Positions 36,191 to 45,130 of a DNA stretch of 64,000 nt are shown here, in pieces. Source of the DNA: Thermanaeromonas toyohensis ToBE (GTDB taxonomy: Bacteria; Bacillota; DSM-521; Neomoorellales; Neomoorellaceae); assembly GCF_900176005.1 (NCBI RefSeq), contig NZ_LT838272.1, positions 2,561,587 to 2,625,586 of the forward strand, in the 5' to 3' direction. Both the position numbers and the translations under genes were made by a program. Each line of letters opens with the position of its first letter. Positions within the stretch are counted from its first letter, which is position 1. Below the pieces are notes generated by a model, which did not search any database, was not told the DNA's origin, and was given only the letters and a program-made list of their open reading frames with translations.

Positions 36191-36380
36191 ATTGTTCTAG
36201 TATTATTTTGCACAATCATATATAAAAAATCAAGTTAAAGTGGGTATAAGCATTTATTTTTATTATGCATCAACACTATTGTAATCGTATTCCGCCAAAA
36301 ACAAATCCCTTTAGGGACCCATGGGGAAGCCGCACAGTTCCATAGCCGCTTTAAAATGTTCGTTTATATTCCTGGTAAAC

Positions 36381-36408
36381 TTTTACGTTCCACAAAAAAT
36401 GGTATAAT
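36381..36408 (+). promoter_or_regulatory. Promoter for the DUF6922/AbiEii pair
   Basis: TATAAT at 36403-36408 with TGG before it (extended -10), and TTTTAC at 36381-36386, 16-base spacer, on the plus strand. It lies 77 bases upstream of the first ORF. Confidence 0.6.
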
Positions 36409-36484
36409 TATCATAGTGAAAAAGTTAAAAGAAAGGCCGAAAAAATTGTCCTCAAGCCAGTAATAAAAAGGCAGGAGATATCCG

Positions 36485-36784
36485 TTGAGGTTGCCGTCTT
36501 TTTTAAGAAAATATTTTTGGGACGTCTCTTTTGACAGCCTGGATAGTCGGAACGACTCGTATTTTATCCTCGAACGGTTACTGGAATACGGCGATGCCCG
36601 AGCCATTCAGTGGGTTTTGAGCCAGTATAGAGATGAAGAGCTCCTGAGAGTAATCAAAACCAGCCCTAGGCTATCTGCTAAAACTGGCCATTTTTGGTGT
36701 TGTTATTACCATCTTCAGGAGGATGAGCTTAAGTGTTTGCAGCCGCCCTCCCATCGCAGGGACAGCAAGTACTGGAATTATTAA
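36485..36784 (+). CDS. DUF6922-like protein, putative antitoxin
   Basis: A 99-residue TTG-started protein opening MRLPSFLRKYFWDVSFDSLD, then ILERLLEYGDARAIQWVLSQYRDEEL and a LSAKTGHFW stretch. These match DUF6922, often next to an AbiEii-like gene. GGCAGGAG lies 8 bases before TTG 36485. Its end overlaps the AbiEii-like gene, so the two form an operon-like pair. The antitoxin role is inferred from context; no HTH is seen. Confidence 0.75.
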   Translation: MRLPSFLRKYFWDVSFDSLDSRNDSYFILERLLEYGDARAIQWVLSQYRDEELLRVIKTSPRLSAKTGHFWCCYYHLQEDELKCLQPPSHRRDSKYWNY

Positions 36785-37359
36785 GCACTAGTGGTTTATT
36801 GCAAAATTTTTATCTGGCAGGCGGTACTGCCTTGGCCCTGCACCTGGGCCATCGCCTTTCCGAAGACCTGGACTTCTTTTCCCCTGCTATAGTGGATACC
36901 TTTATGCTCAAACAAAGGCTCCAGGACCTAGGGGATTTTCAAGTGCTGGAAGAAAAATGGGGTACCCTTCATGGAATTCTCCGGGAAACCAAAGTCAGTT
37001 TCCTATATTACCGGTATCCCCTTCTTTTTCCACTTACTACATTCAGGGGTTGCTCAGTGGCATCTCCTGAAGATATTGCCCCCATGAAAATAGAAGCCAT
37101 CGCCTCGCGGGGCAGCAAAAAAGATTTTTACGACCTGTATTTTATCGCCCAGGAAATTGCAAACTTACGCCAGTGCCTGGAACTCTACCAGCGTAAGTTT
37201 GCAGGAACCAACTTTAACTTATATCACGTGTTGAAAAGCCTTACCTACTTTGCCGATGCTGAAAAGGAAAAGGACCCTATCTTATTGCGCCCTGTTAGTT
37301 GGCCCCAAATAAAGAAGTACTTCGAACAAGTTGTGCCCCCGCTTTTAACCTGCATATAA
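36733..37359 (+). CDS. AbiEii/AbiGii-family nucleotidyltransferase toxin-like protein
   Basis: A 208-residue protein with the AbiEii signature FYLAGGTALALHLGHRLSEDLDFFS, where GGTAL and the DLD pair are the nucleotidyltransferase motif, then KIEAIASRGSKKDFYDLY. AbiEii proteins (type IV toxins) transfer nucleotides to tRNA or other targets and are usually paired with AbiEi; here the partner is DUF6922-like instead. GTG start with AGGAGG 10 bases upstream and a 52-bp overlap with the DUF6922 gene. Complete, with no truncation seen. Confidence 0.82.
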   Translation: MFAAALPSQGQQVLELLSTSGLLQNFYLAGGTALALHLGHRLSEDLDFFSPAIVDTFMLKQRLQDLGDFQVLEEKWGTLHGILRETKVSFLYYRYPLLFPLTTFRGCSVASPEDIAPMKIEAIASRGSKKDFYDLYFIAQEIANLRQCLELYQRKFAGTNFNLYHVLKSLTYFADAEKEKDPILLRPVSWPQIKKYFEQVVPPLLTCI

Positions 37360-37490
37360 AGTTCCACCTTATCCTCAAAGGGTACCGCGATGGCCAGCTC
37401 AAAATAGCTCACCTCTGTTATAACACGTTCATAAATTTTAATCAACTCTAGCGGTACCGCAAACGAAAGCAAAAAGTGGTAAAAGCTTTT

Positions 37491-37856
37491 TTATCTGCTA
37501 AGCTTCTGGGCCATAGCCGCTACAATATCGGCCCGGCTGATGATACCCACAAGGCGGCCTTGGTCATACACTGGTACCCGCTTTATTTTTTTGGTGTGTA
37601 AGATAGCTGCTACTTCTTCAATAGGAGTATCGACACTGACACTGATTACTTCCCGAGTCATGATATCTTTAACCTGGGTACCGTTTCTTAACTCTATAAG
37701 ATCTGCCTCTGTGACCATCCCCACTACTTTCCCACTTTCATCGCATACCGGCACGCCGCTTATGTGGTGCTCAGCTAGAAGCTTAGTTAGTTCATAAATA
37801 CGGGCATAGGCCTTGATGGTAATCACTTCCTTGGTCATAATATCCTTGGCCAGCAC
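37491..37856 (-). CDS. CBS-domain pair protein
   Basis: A 121-residue protein of two CBS repeats (KDIMTKEVITI and KDIMTREVISV start each repeat; GVPVCDESGKVVGMVTEADLI and RVPVYDQGRLVGIISRADI end them). Such pairs bind adenosine nucleotides. GTG start with AGGAGGGGGGAG upstream. It stands alone between the glgP operon and the AbiEii pair; partner and ligand are unknown. Confidence 0.9.
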   Translation of the reverse strand: MLAKDIMTKEVITIKAYARIYELTKLLAEHHISGVPVCDESGKVVGMVTEADLIELRNGTQVKDIMTREVISVSVDTPIEEVAAILHTKKIKRVPVYDQGRLVGIISRADIVAAMAQKLSR

Positions 37857-37981
37857 AGCTCCCCCCTCCTTTCCTCTTTTTTAAGAAAAATCAAATTACC
37901 TCCAGCTATATTTTTACGGCCATAAGTAACTAAACCAGATTAATTAAAACGAACAGCCCTTGCTTACCAAGATAGTAGCTT

Positions 37982-40507
37982 TTACCCCCATAAAACCAAT
38001 CCCGTATAGTAGGGGTGGGGAAAATCCTCTTGATAGGGCACCACGAGGATCTTATATCCCTGGCGGCCGCTCTGCCGGCAAGGAATAGTACCTTCATACA
38101 GGTATCTTCCTTCCCCTAGATCCTGGGAAACCTTTAAAACTACCTTCTCCGCCTCTCCAATCTCTCCCCAGCTATCCATCTTCCCATAATAAGCCATTAC
38201 CTTAACATCTCTAGGCGTTAAGGCCCCTAACGAAACTCTCACTTGCAAAGGCAGCTCTTCCCCGACTATCAGCGGGCTATCCTTCCCTTCTTTAACCTCT
38301 TCCACCTGCACTTTACCCCAAGATATCTCCACCCGTTTCCTAAAGCCAGCCAATTCCCTGGCCCGTTGCTGATCATTGGCCTTAAGCCTTGAAAACAGGC
38401 GGGCTGCAGGAAAGTAAAATTGCTTTGCGTATTCTTCCACCATGCGGTGGCTATTAAAGATGGGGGCGTAAGCCTTAATAGAGTTTTTAACCTGCTCTAG
38501 CCACTTTTTAGGAATCCCTTGCTCATCGCGTTCATAGAAGAGGGGGATCACCTCTTTTTCCAGCAGGCTATAGAGGGAACTGGCTTCCAGGGCATCCTGG
38601 TAAGAAGGATCAGTATAAACTTCACCCTGCCCGATAGCCCAACCTGCCCCCATCTCCCAGGCTTCATCCCACCACCCATCTAGCGTGCTGATGTAAAGAG
38701 CACCATTGAGGACAGCCTTCATTCCGCTGGTGCTACAAGCTTCTAAGGGCCGGCGGGGATTAGCCAGCCACACATCCACCCCCTGTACCATAAGGCGAGC
38801 TAGCTCCATATCATAATCTTCCAGGAAGACCACCCGGCCCCGGAATTCTTCTTTCTGGGCATAAGTTACAATCTGGCGGACTAGTTTTTTCCCCTCCTCA
38901 TCCTGGGGGTGGGCCTTGCCAGCATATATGATTTGCACTGGTCGCTCAGGATCGCCTACTATATGAGCTAGCCTTTCCAGCTCATAAAAGAGGAGGTCTG
39001 GCCTTTTATAGGCAGCAAAACGGCGAGCAAAGCCTATAGTTAAAGCCCGGGGATTCAAAATAGTTTTTACTTCTTCTATCTCTTTTGGGTTTGCCCCTTG
39101 CTCCTTAAGGTTATATTCCATTTTCTTCCGTATAAACTTAATTAAGGCCTCCCTCTGTTTCTCCCGGGCCTGCCACAGCTCTATATCCGGCACTTCCTTT
39201 ACTGCCCTCCAGGCTTCTTTATCCGCCGGGTTCGTTCGCCAGGTAATGCCTAGGTAATGGTCAAAAAGGGCGGCCATGGGGGATCCCACCCAGGTAGGAA
39301 CATGCACCCCATTAGTTATGGCGCCAATGGGTATTTCCTCCTCTGGCACTTCCGGCCATATCATCTGCCACATCTTCCGGGCCGTATATCCGTGCAGGCG
39401 GCTCACACCATTAGCCCAAGCTGACAAGCGCAAGGCCAGCACAGCCATATTGAAGGGTTCTTGGTGGTTATTAGGGTCTTTCCGTCCCAGGGCCAAAAAC
39501 TCCTGGCGGGAAAGCCCTAAAGACTGGTAGTACTCAGTAAAATACTTGTCCATCAGATACGGGGGAAAGAGGTCTATACCAGCAGGCACTGGGGTATGGG
39601 TAGTAAAAATATGGCTGGGAGAAGCTAACTCCCGCGCAGCAGCAAAATCAAGGTTATATGTTTCTTTTAGCTGGCGTATGTGCTCCAGGGCCAGGAAAGC
39701 TGAGTGGCCTTCGTTTAGATGATAGACATGGGGCTCCAGATTTAAACCTTTTAGAGCCCGTACCCCACCTATACCCAGGATTATTTCTTGCTGGAGGCGC
39801 TTCTCTAGGTCGCCCCCATAGAGCTGGTCAGTGATATTCCGGTCGGCCTCCCAGTTCTCAGGTACATCAGTATCGAGCAAGTATAGCTTTACACTACCCA
39901 CCTGGGCCTCCCATACGTAAACTTTTACCGGACGGTCTGGAAAATCTACTTCCACCATCAAGGGAGAACCATCCGACCCCCTCACCCTCACCACAGGCCA
40001 CTCATAAAAATCATAACGCGGGTAGATCTCCCTCTGCTCACCCAGACCATCTATCTTCTGGCGAAAATAGCCCTGCCTATATAAGAGCCCTACCCCCACA
40101 AGGGGAATCTTAAGGTCGCTAGCTGTCTTTAAGTGATCCCCAGCTAGAATCCCTAACCCCCCGGCATAAATAGGCAGAACTTGCGCCAGGCCAAATTCAG
40201 CCGAAAAGTAAGCGATTAAATTTTCGGTAGCGGGCGAACGGAAGTAATCCTGGTATTCCCTCCATACCTTTTCTAACCGGGCCAGGTAATGGGGGTCCTG
40301 GCTAGCTGCTGCTAATCTTTCCTCCGGCACCTGGTAAAGAAAAAGATTAGGATTATGCCCGCACTCCTCCCATATATCTTCGTCTAGCCTTAAGAAAAGT
40401 TCTTCCGTCTCCTTTAGCCAGCTCCAGTAAAGATCTAGGGCTAAAAGTTCAAGGGGCTTAAGTTTCTCTGGTATACGAGGTTGAACGAAAAAGGTGTGAG
40501 CTGCCAT
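37982..40507 (-). CDS. glgP: Alpha-glucan phosphorylase GlgP (DUF3417 type)
   Basis: GT35 glycogen/maltodextrin phosphorylase releasing glucose-1-phosphate. The N-terminal DUF3417 domain (about 10-120), the GILAGDHLK motif and the PLP-binding lysine region in STSGMKAVLNGALYISTLDG (about residue 600) place it with the ~840-residue thermophile type. A C-terminal beta-rich tail (about 690-840) follows. ATG start. It follows the GH57-GT4 fusion by 11 bp in a glycogen operon. Confidence 0.94.
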   Translation of the reverse strand: MAAHTFFVQPRIPEKLKPLELLALDLYWSWLKETEELFLRLDEDIWEECGHNPNLFLYQVPEERLAAASQDPHYLARLEKVWREYQDYFRSPATENLIAYFSAEFGLAQVLPIYAGGLGILAGDHLKTASDLKIPLVGVGLLYRQGYFRQKIDGLGEQREIYPRYDFYEWPVVRVRGSDGSPLMVEVDFPDRPVKVYVWEAQVGSVKLYLLDTDVPENWEADRNITDQLYGGDLEKRLQQEIILGIGGVRALKGLNLEPHVYHLNEGHSAFLALEHIRQLKETYNLDFAAARELASPSHIFTTHTPVPAGIDLFPPYLMDKYFTEYYQSLGLSRQEFLALGRKDPNNHQEPFNMAVLALRLSAWANGVSRLHGYTARKMWQMIWPEVPEEEIPIGAITNGVHVPTWVGSPMAALFDHYLGITWRTNPADKEAWRAVKEVPDIELWQAREKQREALIKFIRKKMEYNLKEQGANPKEIEEVKTILNPRALTIGFARRFAAYKRPDLLFYELERLAHIVGDPERPVQIIYAGKAHPQDEEGKKLVRQIVTYAQKEEFRGRVVFLEDYDMELARLMVQGVDVWLANPRRPLEACSTSGMKAVLNGALYISTLDGWWDEAWEMGAGWAIGQGEVYTDPSYQDALEASSLYSLLEKEVIPLFYERDEQGIPKKWLEQVKNSIKAYAPIFNSHRMVEEYAKQFYFPAARLFSRLKANDQQRARELAGFRKRVEISWGKVQVEEVKEGKDSPLIVGEELPLQVRVSLGALTPRDVKVMAYYGKMDSWGEIGEAEKVVLKVSQDLGEGRYLYEGTIPCRQSGRQGYKILVVPYQEDFPHPYYTGLVLWG

Positions 40508-40518
40508 TTTATCCTCTC

Positions 40519-43287
40519 CTACTCTTCTTTCCCTATTTCCTTATAAACTTCTAGCGTATGCCGCGCTATCGCCTCCCAGGTATAATCACGCTCTACTTTA
40601 GCGCGGGCCTGGCGGCTAAATTCTTCCGCTTTAGCAGGATTTTGCAAAATAAACACTAGGCAGCGCAAAAGATCCTCTACATCACCAGGAGCAAAGGACA
40701 AACCCGTCATTCCATCCTCTACTATCTCTGCTAAACCGCCGGTGCGCGAAACGATCACAGGTACGCCGGCCGCCATAGCCTCTAAAGCTACAATGCCGAA
40801 GGGTTCATATAGGCTCGGGAAAACAGCTACATAGCTTTGCCCTAAAAGCTCATTGCGCCTCGTCTCCGAAACAAAACCGGCAAACTCCACCCGTTCGGCT
40901 ATGTTTAAAAGAGCAGCTAAGTGTTTAAGCTCTGGAGCATAGGGGCCTGCCCCGGCCACCACCAGGCGGGCTTCTGGGAAAAGTGTTAGTAGGCGGGCAA
41001 AGGCTTTAAGGAGCACTTGGACCCCCTTTTCTACTACCAAGCGGCCCACATAAAGCACTATAGGTCCTTTCTCTCCTTCGCGCGTGATATCTATAGGCCG
41101 CACGCCGTTAGGGATTACCCTAACCTTACCCAAAGGAGGGTGGAAAAGCTCTTCTACCTCCCTGGCCATATACTGGCTACAGCAGATCACTTTTTGCGCT
41201 TCCGCTACAAGTTCCCCCTCCATCCCGTGGATAATCTCCTGCAAGGGATTATGCAATCCCCGGTTTCGGCCATATTCAGTGGCGTGGATAGTAGCAATTA
41301 GAGGTGCTCCAAAAGCTCTTTTAAGTTCCTGAGCAGCGCTAGCTACCAGCCAATCATGGGCATGTAAGATAACTTTACGTGGAGATAAGCGGTAAAATAA
41401 TTCGTACCCCTTATCGGCTAGGGCTAAATTGAATTGCAATACCCAATAAAGAAAATCTACTCCTTGCCCTGGTCCCTGGTAGCGGGGAACATAGTGAATT
41501 TCTACACCCTCATAAACTATAGAAGAAGCTTCTTCCCCAGGGGCTAGGGTGAGGACATGGACCTCCACTTCCTCCCGGGCTAAAGCTAAAGACAAGTCGC
41601 GCACATGAATCCCTAAGCCCCCCACATGCTGGGGCGGGAATTCCCAGGCCAGCATAAGTACTACCGGCTTATTCACGACCGAAACCCGGCCCTGGCCAGT
41701 CTCTTTCTTCGCTTCCCGCTGGTACAGAGAATAATCAAGGTTAGGAAAGAGACCTTCCCGCGCTTCTAAGCAAGCGAGGAAATCTTCCTCTAGGCCACCT
41801 TGCTGGTAGCCCTGGTAGAGCCTAAAAAAGTTTTGCAAGTGTGTTTTTAAGCGGCCTTGGGCATACTCCATCACTGTCTTAGTCGTCAAGATAAAGGGCC
41901 AGTCGCTGCTTTGGGCGAGTAGAAGCTCCCGCGCCGCCTGCCTTAAAACGCGCTCTTCTAAGGGCGAAGGGTCCCTAGTTTTTTGGGCCATGGCCTGCAT
42001 GGCCTTTTCGGCCTGGTGGAGAAGGGGATATACCCAGTCATTGGTGGGATTTAACCACATCTGGTTATAACCCCCTTCCCCCCAGCTAGAAAATCCTAAG
42101 TTTACTTCCTCCCGGGGCGGGTACTTATCTAAATACTCGGAAAGAGTAGTAAGCTGCACCTGATAGTTTGAAGAAGCTGCAAGTCTTAAAACTTCTTCCA
42201 GCCAGTCTGGACCCTCAAACCACCAGTGGCCAAAAAGCTCTGCATCATAGGGCGCTACTATCACCGGCTCCCCTTCCATCCGCCCGGTCCAGTAAAGGGC
42301 CTGCTGGTCCCGTTTTTCCATAAAATCATAAGCATGCTCCCTAACCTTTAAACAAGCAGCTTGGTAATCATAGGGTTCCTTGCTTTCGGTTGAGCCAGTA
42401 ATGCGATAGTATTTAAACCCCGTGTCTCCCCGTATACCGCCCAGGAGGTAAGGTGCTAGGTACTCAAAATCCAAGTCATAGCCTATATCTCTATAAAATT
42501 CGCGGTAAACGGGATCCCCAGGATACCCCTCCGTACGGCTCCAGACCTGATGGGAAGTCTCCCAGTCTCGGCCGAAGACTGTTAGCCCCCCAACCCTTAC
42601 CGGGGCATAAACTGCTGCTTGGGGCCGGGGGCGGGCATTAAGAAGCCCGTGGGCTGCTACTATAAAGTAGTTAATCCCCGCTTCTTTTAATATTCTCTCT
42701 ATACCTGGTGCGTAGCCACATTCGGGCAACCAAAAGCCCGCTGGACTTAATCCCATGATTTCCTCAAAGAAATCCACCGCTACCTTCACTTGGGCCCGCT
42801 GGGCTTCAGGAGTAAGGATCAAGGGTAAGTACCCGTGGGTAGCACAGGTGGTGATTATCTCGAGGTTGCCTCGTGCCTGCAACTTCTTAAGGGGGGTAAC
42901 TAGGTCCCCCTGGTATACTTCTTTAAAGGCTACTGCCAGTTCTTTTAAACGGTTAAAATAAAATTCAGCTACAGGAGAAAACTTAAGGTCTTGAGAGGTA
43001 CGTTCCCTTTCTCGCTCGGCTAGCTCAATCATTTTATCTAAGAAAAGGCCATAGCGTTCCTGGATTTGGGGGTCAATAAGCATGCTTAAAAGAGTGGGAG
43101 AAAGGGAGAGGGTAAGCTTAAAACCTATCCCTTCTTGGGCTAACCTTTCCCAGCTCCTTATAAGGGGCAGGTAAGATTCCGTTAAAGCTTCAAACAGCCA
43201 CTTCTCTTCCCAGGTGAGTTCGGCCCCATCCGGGCGGGGTATATAGGGCAGGTGGGCATGGAGCAAGATGGCCAGGTGCCCTGCCAC
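40519..43287 (-). CDS. GH57 branching-enzyme-like/GT4 glycosyltransferase fusion
   Basis: N-terminal half (about 1-520): GH57 alpha-glucan branching-type domain with HLAILLHAHLPYIPRP, the nucleophile region FWLPECGYAPG and the acid region YDAELFGHWWFEGPDW, plus the DUF1957 part. C-terminal half (about 545-920): GT4 glycosyltransferase with HVGGLGIHVRDLSLALA, GRLVVEKGVQVLL, and EPFGIVALEAMAAGVPVIVS. The product likely builds and branches glycogen in one chain, using NDP-glucose. The frame reaches 43296, but GGAG precedes GTG 43287 by 9 bases, so that start is taken. Confidence 0.9.
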   Translation of the reverse strand: MAGHLAILLHAHLPYIPRPDGAELTWEEKWLFEALTESYLPLIRSWERLAQEGIGFKLTLSLSPTLLSMLIDPQIQERYGLFLDKMIELAERERERTSQDLKFSPVAEFYFNRLKELAVAFKEVYQGDLVTPLKKLQARGNLEIITTCATHGYLPLILTPEAQRAQVKVAVDFFEEIMGLSPAGFWLPECGYAPGIERILKEAGINYFIVAAHGLLNARPRPQAAVYAPVRVGGLTVFGRDWETSHQVWSRTEGYPGDPVYREFYRDIGYDLDFEYLAPYLLGGIRGDTGFKYYRITGSTESKEPYDYQAACLKVREHAYDFMEKRDQQALYWTGRMEGEPVIVAPYDAELFGHWWFEGPDWLEEVLRLAASSNYQVQLTTLSEYLDKYPPREEVNLGFSSWGEGGYNQMWLNPTNDWVYPLLHQAEKAMQAMAQKTRDPSPLEERVLRQAARELLLAQSSDWPFILTTKTVMEYAQGRLKTHLQNFFRLYQGYQQGGLEEDFLACLEAREGLFPNLDYSLYQREAKKETGQGRVSVVNKPVVLMLAWEFPPQHVGGLGIHVRDLSLALAREEVEVHVLTLAPGEEASSIVYEGVEIHYVPRYQGPGQGVDFLYWVLQFNLALADKGYELFYRLSPRKVILHAHDWLVASAAQELKRAFGAPLIATIHATEYGRNRGLHNPLQEIIHGMEGELVAEAQKVICCSQYMAREVEELFHPPLGKVRVIPNGVRPIDITREGEKGPIVLYVGRLVVEKGVQVLLKAFARLLTLFPEARLVVAGAGPYAPELKHLAALLNIAERVEFAGFVSETRRNELLGQSYVAVFPSLYEPFGIVALEAMAAGVPVIVSRTGGLAEIVEDGMTGLSFAPGDVEDLLRCLVFILQNPAKAEEFSRQARAKVERDYTWEAIARHTLEVYKEIGKEE

Positions 43288-43292
43288 AGGCC

Positions 43293-43724
43293 TCAACTCC
43301 TTAAACTAAAGCTAGAAGGAAGGGGATAAGGAGGCTCCTGGGAGCTTTCTTTCTCGCCAGCCGGAAAAAGAGCACTCTTTTCTCCCTCGAGGGGGCCTAG
43401 CTTAATCTCTGAGCTACGGGTAAAAACGACAAAATCTCCCTCTAAAGTCCTCACCCCGAGTTCCAGGCAGTAAACCAAGTGGGGATCGATCAAGCGGAAA
43501 TAATGGCTTCCCTTTTCCCAGGAAGATAGGATAATTTCCTGTTCCAAGGAGGGAGAACTAGGACAGCGCAGGCGCAAAGACAATTTAGCCTCTGGCTTAA
43601 GCTTAGCCAGGAATTCCTGCAAGGCCTTTATCCTCTGGGGGGTAAAAATCCAGTACACAAAGATGGTCTGCGGATCCTGTGGCAAGCACACCAGATCATT
43701 CGAGAGGGCGCAGAAGTCTTCCAT
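43293..43724 (-). CDS. DUF4912-domain protein
   Basis: A 143-residue protein with the DUF4912 core (DPQTIFVYWIFTPQRIKAL, HYFRLIDPHLVYCLELGVRT) that is often next to GH57/glycogen genes and may bind glucan. GAGGGGA lies 8 bases before the ATG. It heads the glycogen operon; a TTGACT-17-TATAAC promoter is at 43816-43844. Role is inferred only from neighbours. Confidence 0.82.
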   Translation of the reverse strand: MEDFCALSNDLVCLPQDPQTIFVYWIFTPQRIKALQEFLAKLKPEAKLSLRLRCPSSPSLEQEIILSSWEKGSHYFRLIDPHLVYCLELGVRTLEGDFVVFTRSSEIKLGPLEGEKSALFPAGEKESSQEPPYPLPSSFSLRS

Positions 43725-43780
43725 GATTATATCCCCTCGGTTCGTATAAGTTTAACTCCACTCATCCTCCACCCTCCTTT

Positions 43781-43847
43781 TTATGGTAATAATGATAATT
43801 CTTTCTCTTGGTTTTGTTATAGCATGTCCATGGGTAGCAGTCAATCT
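43781..43847. repeat. Imperfect direct repeat, left copy (glycogen-operon promoter region)
   Basis: 67 bases aligned without gaps to 50031-50097, 49 of 67 identical by eye (33 of 40 in the first part). Both copies contain AATAATGATAAT and a TTGAC-17-TATAAC promoter on the minus strand. Confidence 0.75.
43816..43844 (-). promoter_or_regulatory. Promoter of the DUF4912/GH57-GT4/glgP operon
   Basis: Minus strand TTGACT (43839-43844), 17-base spacer, TATAAC (43816-43821). A GATAAT-rich operator-like stretch lies just downstream of the expected start. Confidence 0.65.
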
Positions 43848-44098
43848 TTATTAATCAAAGTGCATTATCTGTTTCCAACCTTTTCATTCTACAACATTAA
43901 AAACATCTCTAGTTTCAAAAATAAACTCCAACCCCACCGCACTAAGTAATTCCCAAAAACGTTCGATTTTTGTCCTGGTTTAGTCCAGCAAAGGCCTCCA
44001 AGTATCTACTTCTTACCTCTCATGTTATCAATTTTACTCTGGCATAATTTTTGCTTTATTAATATACCAGTTACAAAAAACTCTTTGGAGGTGCTTCT
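43848..44098. promoter_or_regulatory. Upstream region of kdgT with candidate activator site
   Basis: In the 374-base gap before kdgT, the inverted repeat CAAAAA-n7-TTTTTG lies at 43954-43972, about 70 bases before the -24 element, a suitable place for binding of the divergent PrpR-type activator. No gene is seen in the gap. Confidence 0.45.
44040..44056 (+). promoter_or_regulatory. Sigma-54 promoter of kdgT-dtnK-pdxA2
   Basis: TGGCAT-n5-TTGCT (GG at 44041-44042, GC at 44053-44054, ten bases between) is an excellent -24/-12 match, 43 bases upstream of kdgT. Confidence 0.85.
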
Positions 44099-45034
44099 AT
44101 GAGGATCGTTGAAACCATCGAAAAGGTCCCTGGAGGCATGATGCTTATCCCTCTCCTCCTCGGATCTGTTGTCAAGACCTTCTTCCCCGGCTTCCTTGAA
44201 TACGGCTCATTCACCACCGCCCTTTTCAAAAATGGTGCTTTACCGCTCATTGCCCTTTTAATCGTCGCTACCGGTGCGCAGATTTCTCTGCGCCAAAGTA
44301 AAGCTGTTCTTGTAAAGACAAGTGTTCTTCTTCTAGCCAAAACCATTATACCTGGCTTTCTCATCATTATATACGGCTATATCTTTGGTAAGGCCGGTAT
44401 CTTGGGTTTTTCTCTGCTGGCTGTCCTCGTGGCCTTTATTAACTCCAACGGTGGCCTTTGGCTTGCCCTGGCCGCCCGTTATGGTGATAGCAATGATCAG
44501 GGCGCTTATATTGCCAGTGCTCTAAACGACGGGCCCTTCTTCACTTTACTTTTCCTAGGCTTGAGCGGCCTCGGCTCCATCCCTTGGAAATATATTGTGG
44601 CTGCTATCATTCCTTTCCTTGTCGGTTTTATCTGGGGTAACCTCGACAAGAAGTTCGCAGAAATGATGAAGCCTACCGCTAGGATCACTATTCCCTTCTT
44701 CTCTTTCTCTTTGGGCGCTGGTATTGATCTGCGTTCTCTATTTGTTGGAGGTTTCACAGGGATTATTATTGGCGTGGCTGTAACTATTATTACCGGTACC
44801 CTGGGTTACCTGAGTTACCGGTATCTCTTACGTGAAAAATCAGCTATCGGCTTTGCTATCGGAACTACGGCCGGGAACTCCGTTGCCACCCCAGCTATTG
44901 TTGCTGATGCCGATCCGTCATTTAAGCCTTTCCTTGCCGTGGCCACGCCTCAGGTAGCCGCCTCTGTCCTGGTTACGGCTATTCTTGTTCCTATTTTTAC
45001 CCATTATCTGGACCGGAGGTTGAGGGCCAGCTAA
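44099..45034 (+). CDS. kdgT: KdgT-family sugar-acid permease
   Basis: A 311-residue membrane protein of the 2-keto-3-deoxygluconate permease family, about ten hydrophobic helices. Motifs: KVPGGMMLIPLLLGSVVKT at the start, VAFINSNGGLWLALAARYGD, SALNDGPFFT, and NSVATPAIVADADP. It likely imports a sugar acid in symport. In this cluster the cargo is more likely a C4 acid such as threonate or erythronate (inferred from its partners). GGAGGTG 6 bases before ATG. Confidence 0.9.
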   Translation: MRIVETIEKVPGGMMLIPLLLGSVVKTFFPGFLEYGSFTTALFKNGALPLIALLIVATGAQISLRQSKAVLVKTSVLLLAKTIIPGFLIIIYGYIFGKAGILGFSLLAVLVAFINSNGGLWLALAARYGDSNDQGAYIASALNDGPFFTLLFLGLSGLGSIPWKYIVAAIIPFLVGFIWGNLDKKFAEMMKPTARITIPFFSFSLGAGIDLRSLFVGGFTGIIIGVAVTIITGTLGYLSYRYLLREKSAIGFAIGTTAGNSVATPAIVADADPSFKPFLAVATPQVAASVLVTAILVPIFTHYLDRRLRAS

Positions 45035-45130
45035 AGTAATCTCTCTCGAAAGGGCTTGTCTCCGTACTGACCTATCCATGTCCAAACTATAAGGTAAAAG
45101 CGTTAGGAAAAGAGTTGAAGGAGGACCATT

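Noticed and set aside
37245-37472. Minus-strand 75-codon frame overlapping the end of the AbiEii gene.
   Set aside because: Half is antisense to the well-supported AbiEii gene; no SD and no recognisable motif. The non-overlapping part is at most a relic.
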